Under the pieces are notes generated by a model, which saw nothing but the letters and a program-made list of their open reading frames with translations, searched no databases and had not been told where the DNA came from. 27,842 bases of DNA from JBGTLW01 sp041743835 (GTDB lineage Bacteria; Planctomycetota; Phycisphaerae; Phycisphaerales; Phycisphaeraceae): contig JBGTLW010000292.1 in the NCBI GenBank assembly GCA_041743835.1, positions 1 to 27,842 of the forward strand, given 5' to 3'. This document shows positions 7,590 to 15,737 of this stretch, piece by piece; within the stretch, counting starts at the first letter, position 1, and every line of letters begins with the position of its first letter. The translations under genes and the position numbers were made by a program.

Positions 7590-10271
7590 TCAGTCGTTTT
7601 CGGGGTCGGCGCTGGTGGTGAGCGCCGGGGCCATGACGGCCACGGGTTGGCCGAGGCGGGTGGACACCGCGTTGTGGCTGAGGAACTGCCGGGTGATCGC
7701 GTCGGAGAGCGCGGGGAGCTGCGCGTGCAGGGCCGAGAGGCCAAACGCCAGCGCATCGCGGACATCCCCGCCCCCGGTTTCCGCCAGCCTCGCCGGTTCG
7801 GACAGGCGGAGGGTCGTGAGCATGTTGAGCACGAGGCGCTGGTCCTCGCCGCGTCGGCTGTCGCCGGTGCTCTGGCGGGGCAGGCGGTCCAGGTGTTCGG
7901 CGAGCTGGGCGATCTGGTACGCGACGGCTCGCGGGTTGGTCTCGTCCAGCAGCAGCATGTCGATCGCGGGCAGGGCGGCGGGGACCGCCAGATACCGCTG
8001 GCGGTAACTCATCGCGCTGGCCATGACCTCCAGCAGCGCATCGAGCACCGAGCCCTCGTGCCCCGTGGGTTTGAGCGTCATCGCGCGCAGCAGGTCGATG
8101 CTGTTGACCGCGCGCTCCAGCCGTCTGCCCATATCCAGGAACCGCCAGCCCTGGTTCCGCAGCATCGACTCGGTGCCCAGCCCGGTGAATGCCGCCAGCG
8201 TGATGACCATGCGGTTGAGCAGGTCCAGCACATCCGTCATGTCGGCCATGTTCAGCGGCGCGACGTTGGGCGGTGTGCCGGTGAGCTCGGCCTCGCTTTC
8301 CTGGTACTCGCGGTCGAGCTGGCTGAGGATGCGCCACGTATCCAGCGAGACGCGGTCGCGGACGATGGACGCGAGGCGGCGGGCGCGTGTGAGCGTGTCC
8401 GCCAGGCCGTAGGGCGACTGGGGGTCGAACATGACCGAGAGCACGCGTTGCTCGGGGGTCAGCTCGGCTGCGGCTTCGGGCTTCTTGCCGAGCTTGGCGA
8501 CGGTGACCGCATCGAGCGCGGTGAGCAGCATGGGCAGGTCGGTCTCGGCGGTGGGCTGGGCATCGCCGGTGAGCCTGCCGACGATGGCCCGCAGCAGCCG
8601 GACCAGACCCTCGCCGCGTTCGATGTACCGCCCGAGCCAGTAGAGGTTGTCCGCGACACGGCTGGGCAGGTCGAAGCTGTCGTTGGACAGGGCGGTGACC
8701 TGCGCGCCGGTCTCGCCGGTGAGCAGGGAGAAGGTGGACACCGGCGTGTCGGAGATGACCCAGGTGTCTTTGCTCCCGCCGCCGCGCTGCATGGAGGTGA
8801 TGCGTGAGTCGGCGGCATTGGACACCCGCGTCAGTCCGCCGGGCATCACGATGTAGCCGCCCGCGTCTTCTGCCGCCGCGACATAGGCGCGGAGCATGAG
8901 GTGCCGGGGCATGAGCGTGCCGTCCTGCCAGACGGGGGTGGTGGAGATGTTGACCGACTCCTGCGCGGCATAGGCCTCTGGCCGCTCGCGGATGCGCCCG
9001 ATCATCTCGGTGCGCTGCTGCTGCGTGAGCGTGTCGCCAAAGACCGCGTCGATGACCTTCCCGCCCAGCCCGCGTGCGGCCGCGCCGGGGTGCGCGGGCT
9101 TTAGCACCAGCTCGTGGAGGTGCTCGATGACGTAGGCAAGTTCTTTGGGTTGGCCGCACCACCACGTGGCGACGCCGGGCAGCTTGAGTTCTTCGCCGAG
9201 CAGTGCTTTGCACAGGCCGGGGTAGAAGGGCATGAGGCCCGGCGTTTCCAGCAGGCCGGTCCCCAGCGCGTTGGCGATGGCGACGTTGCCCGCCCACGCC
9301 GCCTGCACAAGGCCGGACACGCCGATCGCCGAGTCGCTGCGCAGCTCCAGCGGGTCGCAGTACCCATCGTCGAGCCTGCGCAGGATGACATCGACTCGTC
9401 GCAGGCCGCCCAGCGTCTTGAGGTACACCTTGTTGTCGCGGACGGTCAGGTCATCGCCCTGCGCGAGGGTGAAGCCCAGGTAACGCGCCATATAAGCGTG
9501 CTCGAAAAACGTCTCGTTAAACGGCCCGGGGGTCAGCAGCACGATGCGGGGGTTCTCGCCAACCCGCGGCGACATGGCCCGCAGCGTGTCACGCAGCCGC
9601 GAGAAGAAGTGCGCCAGGCGCGTCACCCGGCAATCGCGGAACACGCTGGGCAGCGCACGGGAGATCACCAGGCGATTCTCCAGCGCATAGCCGGCGCCCG
9701 AGGGTGCCTGTGTACGGTCGTTGAGCACCCACCATCGGCCGTCGGGCGCGCGTGCGAGGTCCACCGCGCTGAGCGTGAGGTAGCGTTGGGCGGGCACCGG
9801 CATGTTGTGGCAAGGTCGCAGATAGCCGGGGTGCCCGAGGATCAGTTCTGCGGGGATGCCGAGCTGGGTGAGCAGCGTCTGCGGGCCGTAGAGGTCGGCA
9901 CACACCGCGTTGAGCAGGCGTGCGCGTTGGATCAGCCCGGCCTCGATGTCGGCCCACTCGCTGGCGGAGACGATCATCGGCACCGGGTCCAGCTCCCACG
10001 GCCGATCCATCCCGCGCGGGTCGCCGTACACGTTGTACGTGACGCCGTTGTCCTGAATCATGCGTTGCCCGTGGCTCCACCGCCGCGCGATCTCGGCCGG
10101 GCCCATGGCATCAAGCTGCTGGCCGAACAATTGCCAGTGCGGGCGGATCGTGCCGTCCGCCGCCTTCATTTCGTCGTGGATCCCGTCCGCCTCGCCATAG
10201 TCGCCACACAGCGCGTGCGGGGTCGTGGTCGGAAGCGGGGTGGCAAAAGGTGGTGTCATAGTGTGAGTCAT
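7590..10271 (-). CDS. Circularly permuted ATP-grasp (type 2) fused to alpha-E domain
   Basis: An 893-residue fusion. Residues about 25-515 match the circularly permuted ATP-grasp family (formerly DUF404/DUF407): VTYNVYGDPRGMDRPWELDP, PSGAGYALENRLVISRALP, LLTPGPFNETFFEHAYMARY, VDVILRRLDDGYCDPLEL and the late block QESVNISTTPVW. Residues about 534 to 870 are an alpha-E domain (formerly DUF403), opening with LPSRVADNLYWLGRYIERGE. ATP-grasp enzymes form amide or peptide bonds via acyl-phosphates; alpha-E is an all-helical partner of unknown activity. In many bacteria these are two adjacent genes; here they are one. The ATG at 10271 (MTHTMTPPF) or an in-frame ATG four codons later may be the start. 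It is followed at five bases by the second transglutaminase gene. Confidence 0.93.
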   Translation of the reverse strand: MTHTMTPPFATPLPTTTPHALCGDYGEADGIHDEMKAADGTIRPHWQLFGQQLDAMGPAEIARRWSHGQRMIQDNGVTYNVYGDPRGMDRPWELDPVPMIVSASEWADIEAGLIQRARLLNAVCADLYGPQTLLTQLGIPAELILGHPGYLRPCHNMPVPAQRYLTLSAVDLARAPDGRWWVLNDRTQAPSGAGYALENRLVISRALPSVFRDCRVTRLAHFFSRLRDTLRAMSPRVGENPRIVLLTPGPFNETFFEHAYMARYLGFTLAQGDDLTVRDNKVYLKTLGGLRRVDVILRRLDDGYCDPLELRSDSAIGVSGLVQAAWAGNVAIANALGTGLLETPGLMPFYPGLCKALLGEELKLPGVATWWCGQPKELAYVIEHLHELVLKPAHPGAAARGLGGKVIDAVFGDTLTQQQRTEMIGRIRERPEAYAAQESVNISTTPVWQDGTLMPRHLMLRAYVAAAEDAGGYIVMPGGLTRVSNAADSRITSMQRGGGSKDTWVISDTPVSTFSLLTGETGAQVTALSNDSFDLPSRVADNLYWLGRYIERGEGLVRLLRAIVGRLTGDAQPTAETDLPMLLTALDAVTVAKLGKKPEAAAELTPEQRVLSVMFDPQSPYGLADTLTRARRLASIVRDRVSLDTWRILSQLDREYQESEAELTGTPPNVAPLNMADMTDVLDLLNRMVITLAAFTGLGTESMLRNQGWRFLDMGRRLERAVNSIDLLRAMTLKPTGHEGSVLDALLEVMASAMSYRQRYLAVPAALPAIDMLLLDETNPRAVAYQIAQLAEHLDRLPRQSTGDSRRGEDQRLVLNMLTTLRLSEPARLAETGGGDVRDALAFGLSALHAQLPALSDAITRQFLSHNAVSTRLGQPVAVMAPALTTSADPEND

Positions 10272-10363
10272 ATCCTAGCGTGGTGATTCCCAAACCATCG
10301 CGCGGCATCGATCGACGGACACGCGTGTGGCTTGTCCGGTGCGGGTTCTCGTGTGGGCTGGGT

Positions 10364-13300
10364 TTACATCCACCGCCGCAGGTCCAGCGTGATCGGCATC
10401 TCATCGCTTGGGGTCGTGTGCTTGAGTTTCATCGGGCCGGGCGTATGGCCGTGCTGGAAGAACCGGTTGACGCGTCTTGCCTCGGCCTCCAGCGCGTTGA
10501 TCGGGAAGGTCTCGTAGCTGCGCCCGCCGGGGTGGGTGACGTGGTAGGTACACCCGCCGATGGACCGCCCCGACCACGTGTCCACCACATCGAACGTCAG
10601 CGGCGCGTGGACCGGGATGGTGGGGTGCAGGCAACTCGGCGGCTGCCACGCGCGGTAACGCACGCCCGCCACGAACTCACCTTGACGACCCGTCGGGGTA
10701 AGCGGCAAGGCTCGGCCGTTCACAGCGATCGCGTGACGCCGGTTCCCCGCCGTCGTGCCCACCAGCCCGCCGACCTTCACCTGCATCCGCTCCAGCGACG
10801 AATCGACGTAGCGGGCGGTGCCCTGCGTGGTCGCTTCCTCGCCGAGCGTGAGCCAGGGCTCGATCGCCTGTCGCAGTTCGATGGTCACGCCGTCGCAGAC
10901 GTAGGTCCCGTGCCGGGGGAAGCGGAATTCGAAGAACGCGGCATACCACGCCGGGTCGATCGGCAAGCCGTGCTCCGCCAGGTCCTCGAGCACGTCCTTG
11001 AAATCCTGCTCGACGAAGTGCGGCAGGAGGAACCGGTCGTGGAGCATGGTTCCCCAGCGGATCAGCCGATGCTTGCCGGGGACTTCCCAGAACCGCGCGA
11101 CCAGCGCCCGCAGCAGCAGCGCCTGCGTGAGAGCCATGCGCGGGTGGGGCGGCATCTCGAACCCTCGGAACTCCACAAGCCCCAGCCGACCCGTCGCGGA
11201 GTCCGGCGAATACAGCTTGTCGATGCAGAACTCTGCGCGGTGCGTGTTGCCGGTGAGGTCGGTGAGCAGGTGACGGAACACACGGTCCACCAGCCAGGGC
11301 GGGATGGCGGTTTGGTCGTGGTCCGGTATCTGTGCGAACGCGATCTCCAGTTCATAGGTGGCGTCGGCGCGGCCCTCGTCCACGCGTGGTGCCTGGCTGG
11401 TCGGGCCGATGAACATCCCGCTGAACAAGTAGCTCAGTGACGGGTGGTTGTGCCAGTGCCCCAGCAGGCTGCGCAGCAGGTCCGGCCGACGGAGGAAGGG
11501 CGAGTCCAACGGCTTGGCGGCGCCGATGACCACGTGGTTCCCGCCCCCGGTGCCGGTGTGACGGCCGTCGAGCTGGAACTTCTCGGTGCCCAGCAGGCAC
11601 CGCCTGGCCGCGTCGTAGAGCGTGGTTGTCGTGTCCACCAGCTCGTCCCACGACGCGGTGGGTTGGATGTTGACCTCGATCACGCCGGGGTCTGGCGTCA
11701 CCTTGATGTGCTGGACGCGTGGATCGGTGGGCGGGGTGTAGCCCTCGATCACCACGGGCATCTCCAGCTCCGCAGCCGTGGCTTCGACGGCTTGGATCAG
11801 GTCCAGGTAATCCTCAAGCCGGCGGGTGGGGGGCATGAAGACGTACAGCCGGCCGTGGCGTGGCTCGACACACATCGCCGCGCGGATAACCCACTTGGCG
11901 GACTGCCCGACGCCGGGCACGCGATCCGCGGGGTTGCTTGCTGCGGCGTCTGTCGGGTCGCCCCCGATCGCGTGTTGTTCGTGGATGTGCTGGGCGGGGG
12001 GCTCGACCTCTTCACCACGCACCGCTCGCCGCTGCGCACCGCGCCCACCTTCGGGCGGCTCGGGGAGCGGGTGGTTCGCGGCGTGCATCGGGTCGGCTTC
12101 GATGGTGTAGGGGTAGTCCTCGTCCTCGACCCACGGCAGCGAGTCCAACGGCAAACGCAGGCCGATCGGCGAGTCGCCGGGGATCAGCCGCAGCCTGCCG
12201 CCCCGCTTCTTCTTGCGCTTGTGATCGGTGGGCTGTTGCTCATCGGGCTTGGGGTCGCCTTTGGGCTGGGTCTCTGGCCTTTGGCCGCCGTCTGCCTGGA
12301 GCATCCACATCCCGCTGTGCCACTTGGGCCCGCCCTTGCCCTGCACGCGTGACAGGGGCAGCACATAACCCACCGGCGCATGCAACCCACGCTCGAAAAC
12401 CCGGCGAAGCCGCTCGCGGTCTTCGATGCTGTCGAGCTTGTTGTCGGCTGGTGTGACGTTGACAGGCAGCCGATCCTTCAGGCGCTGGTAGTGGTCGGTG
12501 TCTTCGTACACCGGCTTGATGTAGGTCGATGGGACGGTGAGTTGCTCGGCCAGCGTGCGGAGGAACTGCCGGGCGGCGGTGTGGCCGTGGCCATAGTCCC
12601 GTGACTCATCCGCGATCAGCTCGTCGCGCTCCCAGATCGGCTTGCCATCCTTGCGCCAGTAGATACCAAGCGCCCATCGCGGCAGGGGTTCGCCGGGGTA
12701 CCACTTGCCCTGGCCGATGTGCAGCAGGCTCTTGGGCGCAAACGCCTCGCGGAGCTGCTGTACGAGCTTGTCTGCGAATTGCCGCTTGCCCCCACCGACT
12801 GCCGCGGTGTTCCAGGTGGGGCTTGCCTGGTCGTAGAGTGACACGAACGTGGGCTCGCCGCCCATCGTCAGGCGGACCTGCCCCGCGTCAAGCCTCTTGT
12901 CGATGGCGTGGCCCAGCGCGTTGATGGTGTCCCACTGTTCGTCGTCGTAGGGCTTGGTGACGCGTGGGTCCTCGTGGACCCGTGTCACCGACATCTGGTA
13001 CTCGAAGGTGACCTCACAGGGGCCAAGCGTCCCGGTGATGGGCGCGGCACTGCCGGGGTCTGGCGAGCAAGCCAGGGGGATGTGCCCCTCGCCACACATC
13101 ATGCCGCTGGTGGCGTCCAGCCCGACCCAGCCCGCGCCGGGCAGGTACACCTCCGCCCACGCGTGCAGGTCGGTGACATCCTTTGCGACGCCCGCGGCTG
13201 CGCCCTCTTCGATGGGCTTGAGGTCCGCGACAAGCTGGATGGAATAGCCCGACACGAACCGTGCCGCAAGCCCGCTGCGCCTAAGCAACTGCACCAGCAG

Positions 13301-13876
13301 CCACGCGAAGTCGCGGCAGGAGCCCACGCCCTTTTCAAGCGTCTGCTCCGGCGTGTTGATGCCCGGATCAAAGCGCAGGGAGTAGTCGAGCCGCCGCTCG
13401 ACCATCTGATTCACATCGACCAGGAAATCAACCGATGCGCGGGTCTGTCGATTGATCGAGGCAAGCATCTGCTCGAACAGCGGGCCGCACTCCGGCGCTC
13501 CCAGTGTCTCAAGGTACGGCCGCAGCTCCCTCGCCAGCGTGTTGTCGTACACGAAGGGGAACTGGGAGGCGTATTCTTCGAGGAAGAAGTCGAAGGGGTT
13601 GATGACGGTCATGTCGGCGACGAGGTCCACCTCGACGGCCAACGCGGTGACGGGCTTGGGGAAGACGAGCCGCGCCAGGTAGTTGCTCTGCGGGTCCTGC
13701 TGCCAGTTGATGAAGGGCGGCTGGTCCTTCGGGCCGTTGGCGATCTTCATGGCATACGACAGGATCGGCGTGCGGCTGTGCGGCGCGGGCCGGAGCCGCA
13801 CGGTCTGGGGGCCGAGTTCGACGGGTCGGTCGTATTGGTAACGGGTCAGGTGATGAAGTGCGACACGTATCGCCAT
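10364..13876 (-). CDS. Transglutaminase fused to DUF2126 (putative amidoligase)
   Basis: An 1170-residue two-part protein. Residues 1-90 are the transglutaminase N-terminal domain (HHLTRYQYDRPVELGPQTVR). The core has C187 in GVGSCRDFAWLL, H238 in TDLHAWAEVYLPG and D254 in GLDATSG. From about residue 300 to the end it is DUF2126, annotated in Pfam as a putative amidoligase, with blocks such as RLTMGGEPTFVSL, GLDGRHTGTGGGNH-like (QLDGRHTGTGGGNHVVIG) and VEFRGFEMPPHPRMAL. A low-complexity, charged linker near residues 545-560 (EQQPTDHKRKKKRGGR) splits the DUF2126 part. The ATG at 13876 gives the standard MAIRVALHH start. It is first in the three-gene cluster, 92 bases before the ATP-grasp gene. 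The transglutaminase plus DUF2126 fusion is known in many bacteria; its product is not. Confidence 0.92.
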   Translation of the reverse strand: MAIRVALHHLTRYQYDRPVELGPQTVRLRPAPHSRTPILSYAMKIANGPKDQPPFINWQQDPQSNYLARLVFPKPVTALAVEVDLVADMTVINPFDFFLEEYASQFPFVYDNTLARELRPYLETLGAPECGPLFEQMLASINRQTRASVDFLVDVNQMVERRLDYSLRFDPGINTPEQTLEKGVGSCRDFAWLLVQLLRRSGLAARFVSGYSIQLVADLKPIEEGAAAGVAKDVTDLHAWAEVYLPGAGWVGLDATSGMMCGEGHIPLACSPDPGSAAPITGTLGPCEVTFEYQMSVTRVHEDPRVTKPYDDEQWDTINALGHAIDKRLDAGQVRLTMGGEPTFVSLYDQASPTWNTAAVGGGKRQFADKLVQQLREAFAPKSLLHIGQGKWYPGEPLPRWALGIYWRKDGKPIWERDELIADESRDYGHGHTAARQFLRTLAEQLTVPSTYIKPVYEDTDHYQRLKDRLPVNVTPADNKLDSIEDRERLRRVFERGLHAPVGYVLPLSRVQGKGGPKWHSGMWMLQADGGQRPETQPKGDPKPDEQQPTDHKRKKKRGGRLRLIPGDSPIGLRLPLDSLPWVEDEDYPYTIEADPMHAANHPLPEPPEGGRGAQRRAVRGEEVEPPAQHIHEQHAIGGDPTDAAASNPADRVPGVGQSAKWVIRAAMCVEPRHGRLYVFMPPTRRLEDYLDLIQAVEATAAELEMPVVIEGYTPPTDPRVQHIKVTPDPGVIEVNIQPTASWDELVDTTTTLYDAARRCLLGTEKFQLDGRHTGTGGGNHVVIGAAKPLDSPFLRRPDLLRSLLGHWHNHPSLSYLFSGMFIGPTSQAPRVDEGRADATYELEIAFAQIPDHDQTAIPPWLVDRVFRHLLTDLTGNTHRAEFCIDKLYSPDSATGRLGLVEFRGFEMPPHPRMALTQALLLRALVARFWEVPGKHRLIRWGTMLHDRFLLPHFVEQDFKDVLEDLAEHGLPIDPAWYAAFFEFRFPRHGTYVCDGVTIELRQAIEPWLTLGEEATTQGTARYVDSSLERMQVKVGGLVGTTAGNRRHAIAVNGRALPLTPTGRQGEFVAGVRYRAWQPPSCLHPTIPVHAPLTFDVVDTWSGRSIGGCTYHVTHPGGRSYETFPINALEAEARRVNRFFQHGHTPGPMKLKHTTPSDEMPITLDLRRWM

Positions 13877-13938
13877 GCGAAGGCCGTCCTCACGTCTGTC
13901 GGGCGAACCACCGCCGCAGGCCGCCGCGGGTTCACGTC

Positions 13939-13949
13939 AGTGTAGTTTA
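13939..13949 (-). promoter_or_regulatory. Candidate -10 region of the transglutaminase/ATP-grasp operon
   Basis: On the minus strand TAAACT (13949-13944) runs directly into TACACT (13944-13939), two overlapping -10-like hexamers about 65 bases before the ATG at 13876. No good -35 is visible. This is the only AT-leaning spot in the 172-base gap 13877-14048. Confidence 0.3.
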
Positions 13950-14048
13950 CGCGCTGGCTCATCCCCACGCATATCGGGCCGCTGGCGTGACCCCGTGGAC
14001 CGGCTGAGCCAGCGCCGCCAGTGGGCCATCGGACGCGCGGCGGTCGGG

Positions 14049-14528
14049 CTATCGCAGGTCTTGTAACGCGGCTGGCAGGCCCTCGGGGGCGTCGATCCGC
14101 CCATCCAGCAGCATGGCCGCGGCGGTGTTGTGGTCCGCGAGGTGGTGGGCGATGTGGGCGTGGAGGCATTTCACGGTCGTGAAGTCTGCGATGCCACCGA
14201 TGCCGCCCTGGAAGGTGCGCAGCAGGGAGGGCGAGGCTTCGACCAGGGCCCGGTCGTCTGGCGTGAGCATCGCCCACCTTGCCGCGCGGTAGCGGACGTG
14301 ATCGTCGTGGAAGGATTGAAGCAGGTCGTGGTCTTGCCGGATCATGGCTTCGATCTGCCCGACCGTGCCCCGGCGTTCAAGGTCTGCTATCTCGCGGTCG
14401 AGGGCGGGATCACTTAGCCAGTAGATGGTGGGGAACGGGGTCGGGTTGTCTGCCGCGTCCCGGCGGAGGGGATAGACGGTTTGGACTTTGGTGTGGTGCG
14501 GGTCGCGTTGCGATGGGGGAGGGGACAT
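14049..14528 (-). CDS. DUF501 family protein
   Basis: A 159-residue protein matching DUF501: the family block FPTIYWLSDPALDREIADLER (FPT-x-YWL-x-x-P), a central helical region, and GGIGGIADFTTVKCLHAHIAHHLAD near the C-terminus. In other bacteria DUF501 genes often lie next to divIC/ftsB and ppx; no such neighbours are seen here and the function is unknown. The ATG at 14528 has no Shine-Dalgarno. It lies 17 bases downstream of the unrecognised gene ending at 14546, so the two are probably co-transcribed. The C-terminal histidine pattern C-L-H-A-H-I-A-H-H could bind a metal, but that is only a suggestion. Confidence 0.85.
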   Translation of the reverse strand: MSPPPSQRDPHHTKVQTVYPLRRDAADNPTPFPTIYWLSDPALDREIADLERRGTVGQIEAMIRQDHDLLQSFHDDHVRYRAARWAMLTPDDRALVEASPSLLRTFQGGIGGIADFTTVKCLHAHIAHHLADHNTAAAMLLDGRIDAPEGLPAALQDLR

Positions 14529-14545
14529 AGGGGTTGATCAATCGC

Positions 14546-15052
14546 TTAGCTTTTCTCGACACGTTGGATGTAGAACATGGAGTCCACCGCGCGTGGGCCA
14601 ACCATGTGCCAACTCAGCGGGAAGGCGAGTTTCTTGCTCGCGTAGCTGTTGAAGATGCTCTCGCCCCACTTGTATTGCTGTTCGATGTTGCGTTCGATCT
14701 TGGCGGTGTCGGCTGGTGGGATGAAGGTCTTGGTGAGGTAGTTCCAATTGGGGTCCAGGCGGATGAGCAGGTGGCCCTCGTCCCACTCGATCGGATAGCC
14801 GTGGACAAACCCCTCGCCCGTGCCGGGGGTGTGGAACCAGTAGCAGATGTAGCGGTCTTTGTCGGCGGTGGAGGTGTCCTGTGTGCCGCCCTGGAGCAGG
14901 CGTGCGTGCGACACGCGGACGGGGCTGGTGCCCCAGCGTTTGCGGGCGATCCATATCTGCCGTTGGGTGACGTCAAAGAGCCCGACGTGCGCGTAATCGA
15001 CGCGGACCTTGTCGGTGGAGTACGCCTTGTTGATGATGCGGTCGTCGGCCAC
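14546..15052 (-). CDS. Unrecognised protein, co-directional with DUF501 gene
   Basis: I do not recognise this 168-residue protein. It is rich in aromatic residues (YICYWFHTPG, WDEGHLLIRLDPNWNYL, KWGESIFNSYASKKLAF) and looks like a soluble mixed alpha/beta fold; no signal peptide or membrane segment is seen. The only usable start is GTG at 15052 (MADDRIINKAY). The frame stays open upstream to a TGA near 15111-15113, and the bases just before the GTG still read like protein (VTLRWEFDRPV), so a non-canonical start or an upstream frameshift cannot be excluded. A GGGAG lies about 12 bases before the GTG, and a TAAGAT -10-like element lies at 15139-15134. It is probably in an operon with the DUF501 gene 17 bases downstream. 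Confidence 0.7.
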   Translation of the reverse strand: MADDRIINKAYSTDKVRVDYAHVGLFDVTQRQIWIARKRWGTSPVRVSHARLLQGGTQDTSTADKDRYICYWFHTPGTGEGFVHGYPIEWDEGHLLIRLDPNWNYLTKTFIPPADTAKIERNIEQQYKWGESIFNSYASKKLAFPLSWHMVGPRAVDSMFYIQRVEKS

Positions 15053-15133
15053 GGGGCGGTCGAACTCCCAGCGAAGTGTGACAAAAGCCTGTAACGAGCT
15101 GCGGCGGGTTGGTCACTTCCCAGCCGCGGCGGT

Positions 15134-15139
15134 ATCTTA
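15134..15139 (-). promoter_or_regulatory. Candidate -10 element for the 15052 gene
   Basis: The minus strand reads ATAAGATACC here; TAAGAT is a reasonable -10 and would start transcription about 75 bases before the GTG at 15052. The region where a -35 would lie is the edge of the G-rich tandem repeat, with no consensus hexamer. Confidence 0.3.
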
Positions 15140-15153
15140 TGGCCCAAGCCCTC

Positions 15154-15274
15154 GGAATGCACCCCCCGGAAACACCCCCGGAAGCGCCCCCCGGAAGCAC
15201 CCCCCGGAAGCGCGACCCCGGAAGCGCAACCCCGGAACGCAACCCCGGAACTCGACCTTGGGAACCTTGACCCC
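15154..15274. repeat. Degenerate tandem repeat, 12-14 bp unit (GGAAGCRCCCCC type)
   Basis: Nine GGAA-headed units begin at 15154, 15168, 15180, 15193, 15206, 15220, 15234, 15247 and 15261. The best-kept units read GGAAGCGCCCCCC and GGAAGCACCCCCC; the later ones drift to GGAACGCAACCCC. On the minus strand the first units give G6-N7-G6-N7-G5-type tracts, which could form a quadruplex. The array fills the gap between the divergent genes at 15052 (-) and 15297 (+). The same unit recurs at 18982-19029. Confidence 0.85.
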
Positions 15275-15296
15275 GATTACACCGTGACCCCACACC

Positions 15297-15716
15297 ATGT
15301 CTGAAGCCGTTTCCACCAGCCCTCACGTCACCGGCAAGCTCCTGGAGTCGGGCCTGTCCCGCATCGTCCTGGGATTTGCGGGCACCGATTACAAGCTCCA
15401 ACTGGCCGTGGAGGCCGAGTTGTCTGCCAAGCCCGGGCAGAACGTGAGCGGGACGATCCGTGCGCGAGCGAGGCGGGTCGATGTGATTGAGGCGGGAGGG
15501 CGGTTTGTGGAGCCGTGGTCCGGCCGACCCCGCCGGGTGCAGGGCCGACTGATCGGCGGCGACCCCGCGACCGGTACCCTGGTCGTGCAGGCGGGTCCCG
15601 GCATCGTGCTGCACTGCACGCTGACCGATGCGCGGCAGAAGGTCGCGGACTTCCAGATGCACCAGATGGTCAGCTTCGATGTCGAACCCGGCGCGACATT
15701 CACCCCCGACGCCTGA
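15297..15716 (+). CDS. Unrecognised conserved-looking protein upstream of uxs
   Basis: A 139-residue protein that I cannot place in a family. It reads as a compact, mostly beta-strand protein: HVTGKLLESGLSRIVLGFAG, then KLQLAVEAEL, VSGTIRARARRVDVIEAGG, RVQGRLIGGDP, LVVQAGPGIVLHCTL and MVSFDVEPGATF. The alternating strand and turn pattern, with repeated G-x-L/I segments, suggests a small beta-barrel such as an OB or PilZ-like fold; that is an impression from pattern only. No signal peptide or membrane segment. The ATG at 15297 has no Shine-Dalgarno; a TACACC 13 bases upstream might be a -10. It lies 21 bases before uxs on the same strand, so a link to nucleotide-sugar or polysaccharide metabolism is possible by context only. 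Confidence 0.75.
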   Translation: MSEAVSTSPHVTGKLLESGLSRIVLGFAGTDYKLQLAVEAELSAKPGQNVSGTIRARARRVDVIEAGGRFVEPWSGRPRRVQGRLIGGDPATGTLVVQAGPGIVLHCTLTDARQKVADFQMHQMVSFDVEPGATFTPDA

Positions 15717-15737
15717 CCGCCCAACTCAAGCCGACCC

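Noticed and set aside
7585..9297. Upstream extension of the second transglutaminase into the ATP-grasp gene
   Set aside because: The extension is an Arg/Ala/Pro-rich out-of-frame reading. The family N-terminus MRYRITHQTEYTY begins exactly at 7584.
7590..10271. Glutathionylspermidine synthase-like assignment for the ATP-grasp protein
   Set aside because: Its blocks match the circularly permuted DUF404/DUF407 family, and no CHAP amidase or polyamine gene is present.
9114..11440. Two long plus-strand frames opposite the ATP-grasp and DUF2126 genes
   Set aside because: Both are mirror frames of well-supported minus-strand genes and have no recognisable domain.
14546..15052. Identification as an exosortase-associated EpsI-like protein
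   Set aside because: The aromatic run YICYWFHTPG gave a loose resemblance, but the rest does not fit and no exosortase is nearby.
15154..15274. Possible CRISPR array
   Set aside because: Units are only 12-14 bases and adjoin without spacers. No cas gene is nearby.
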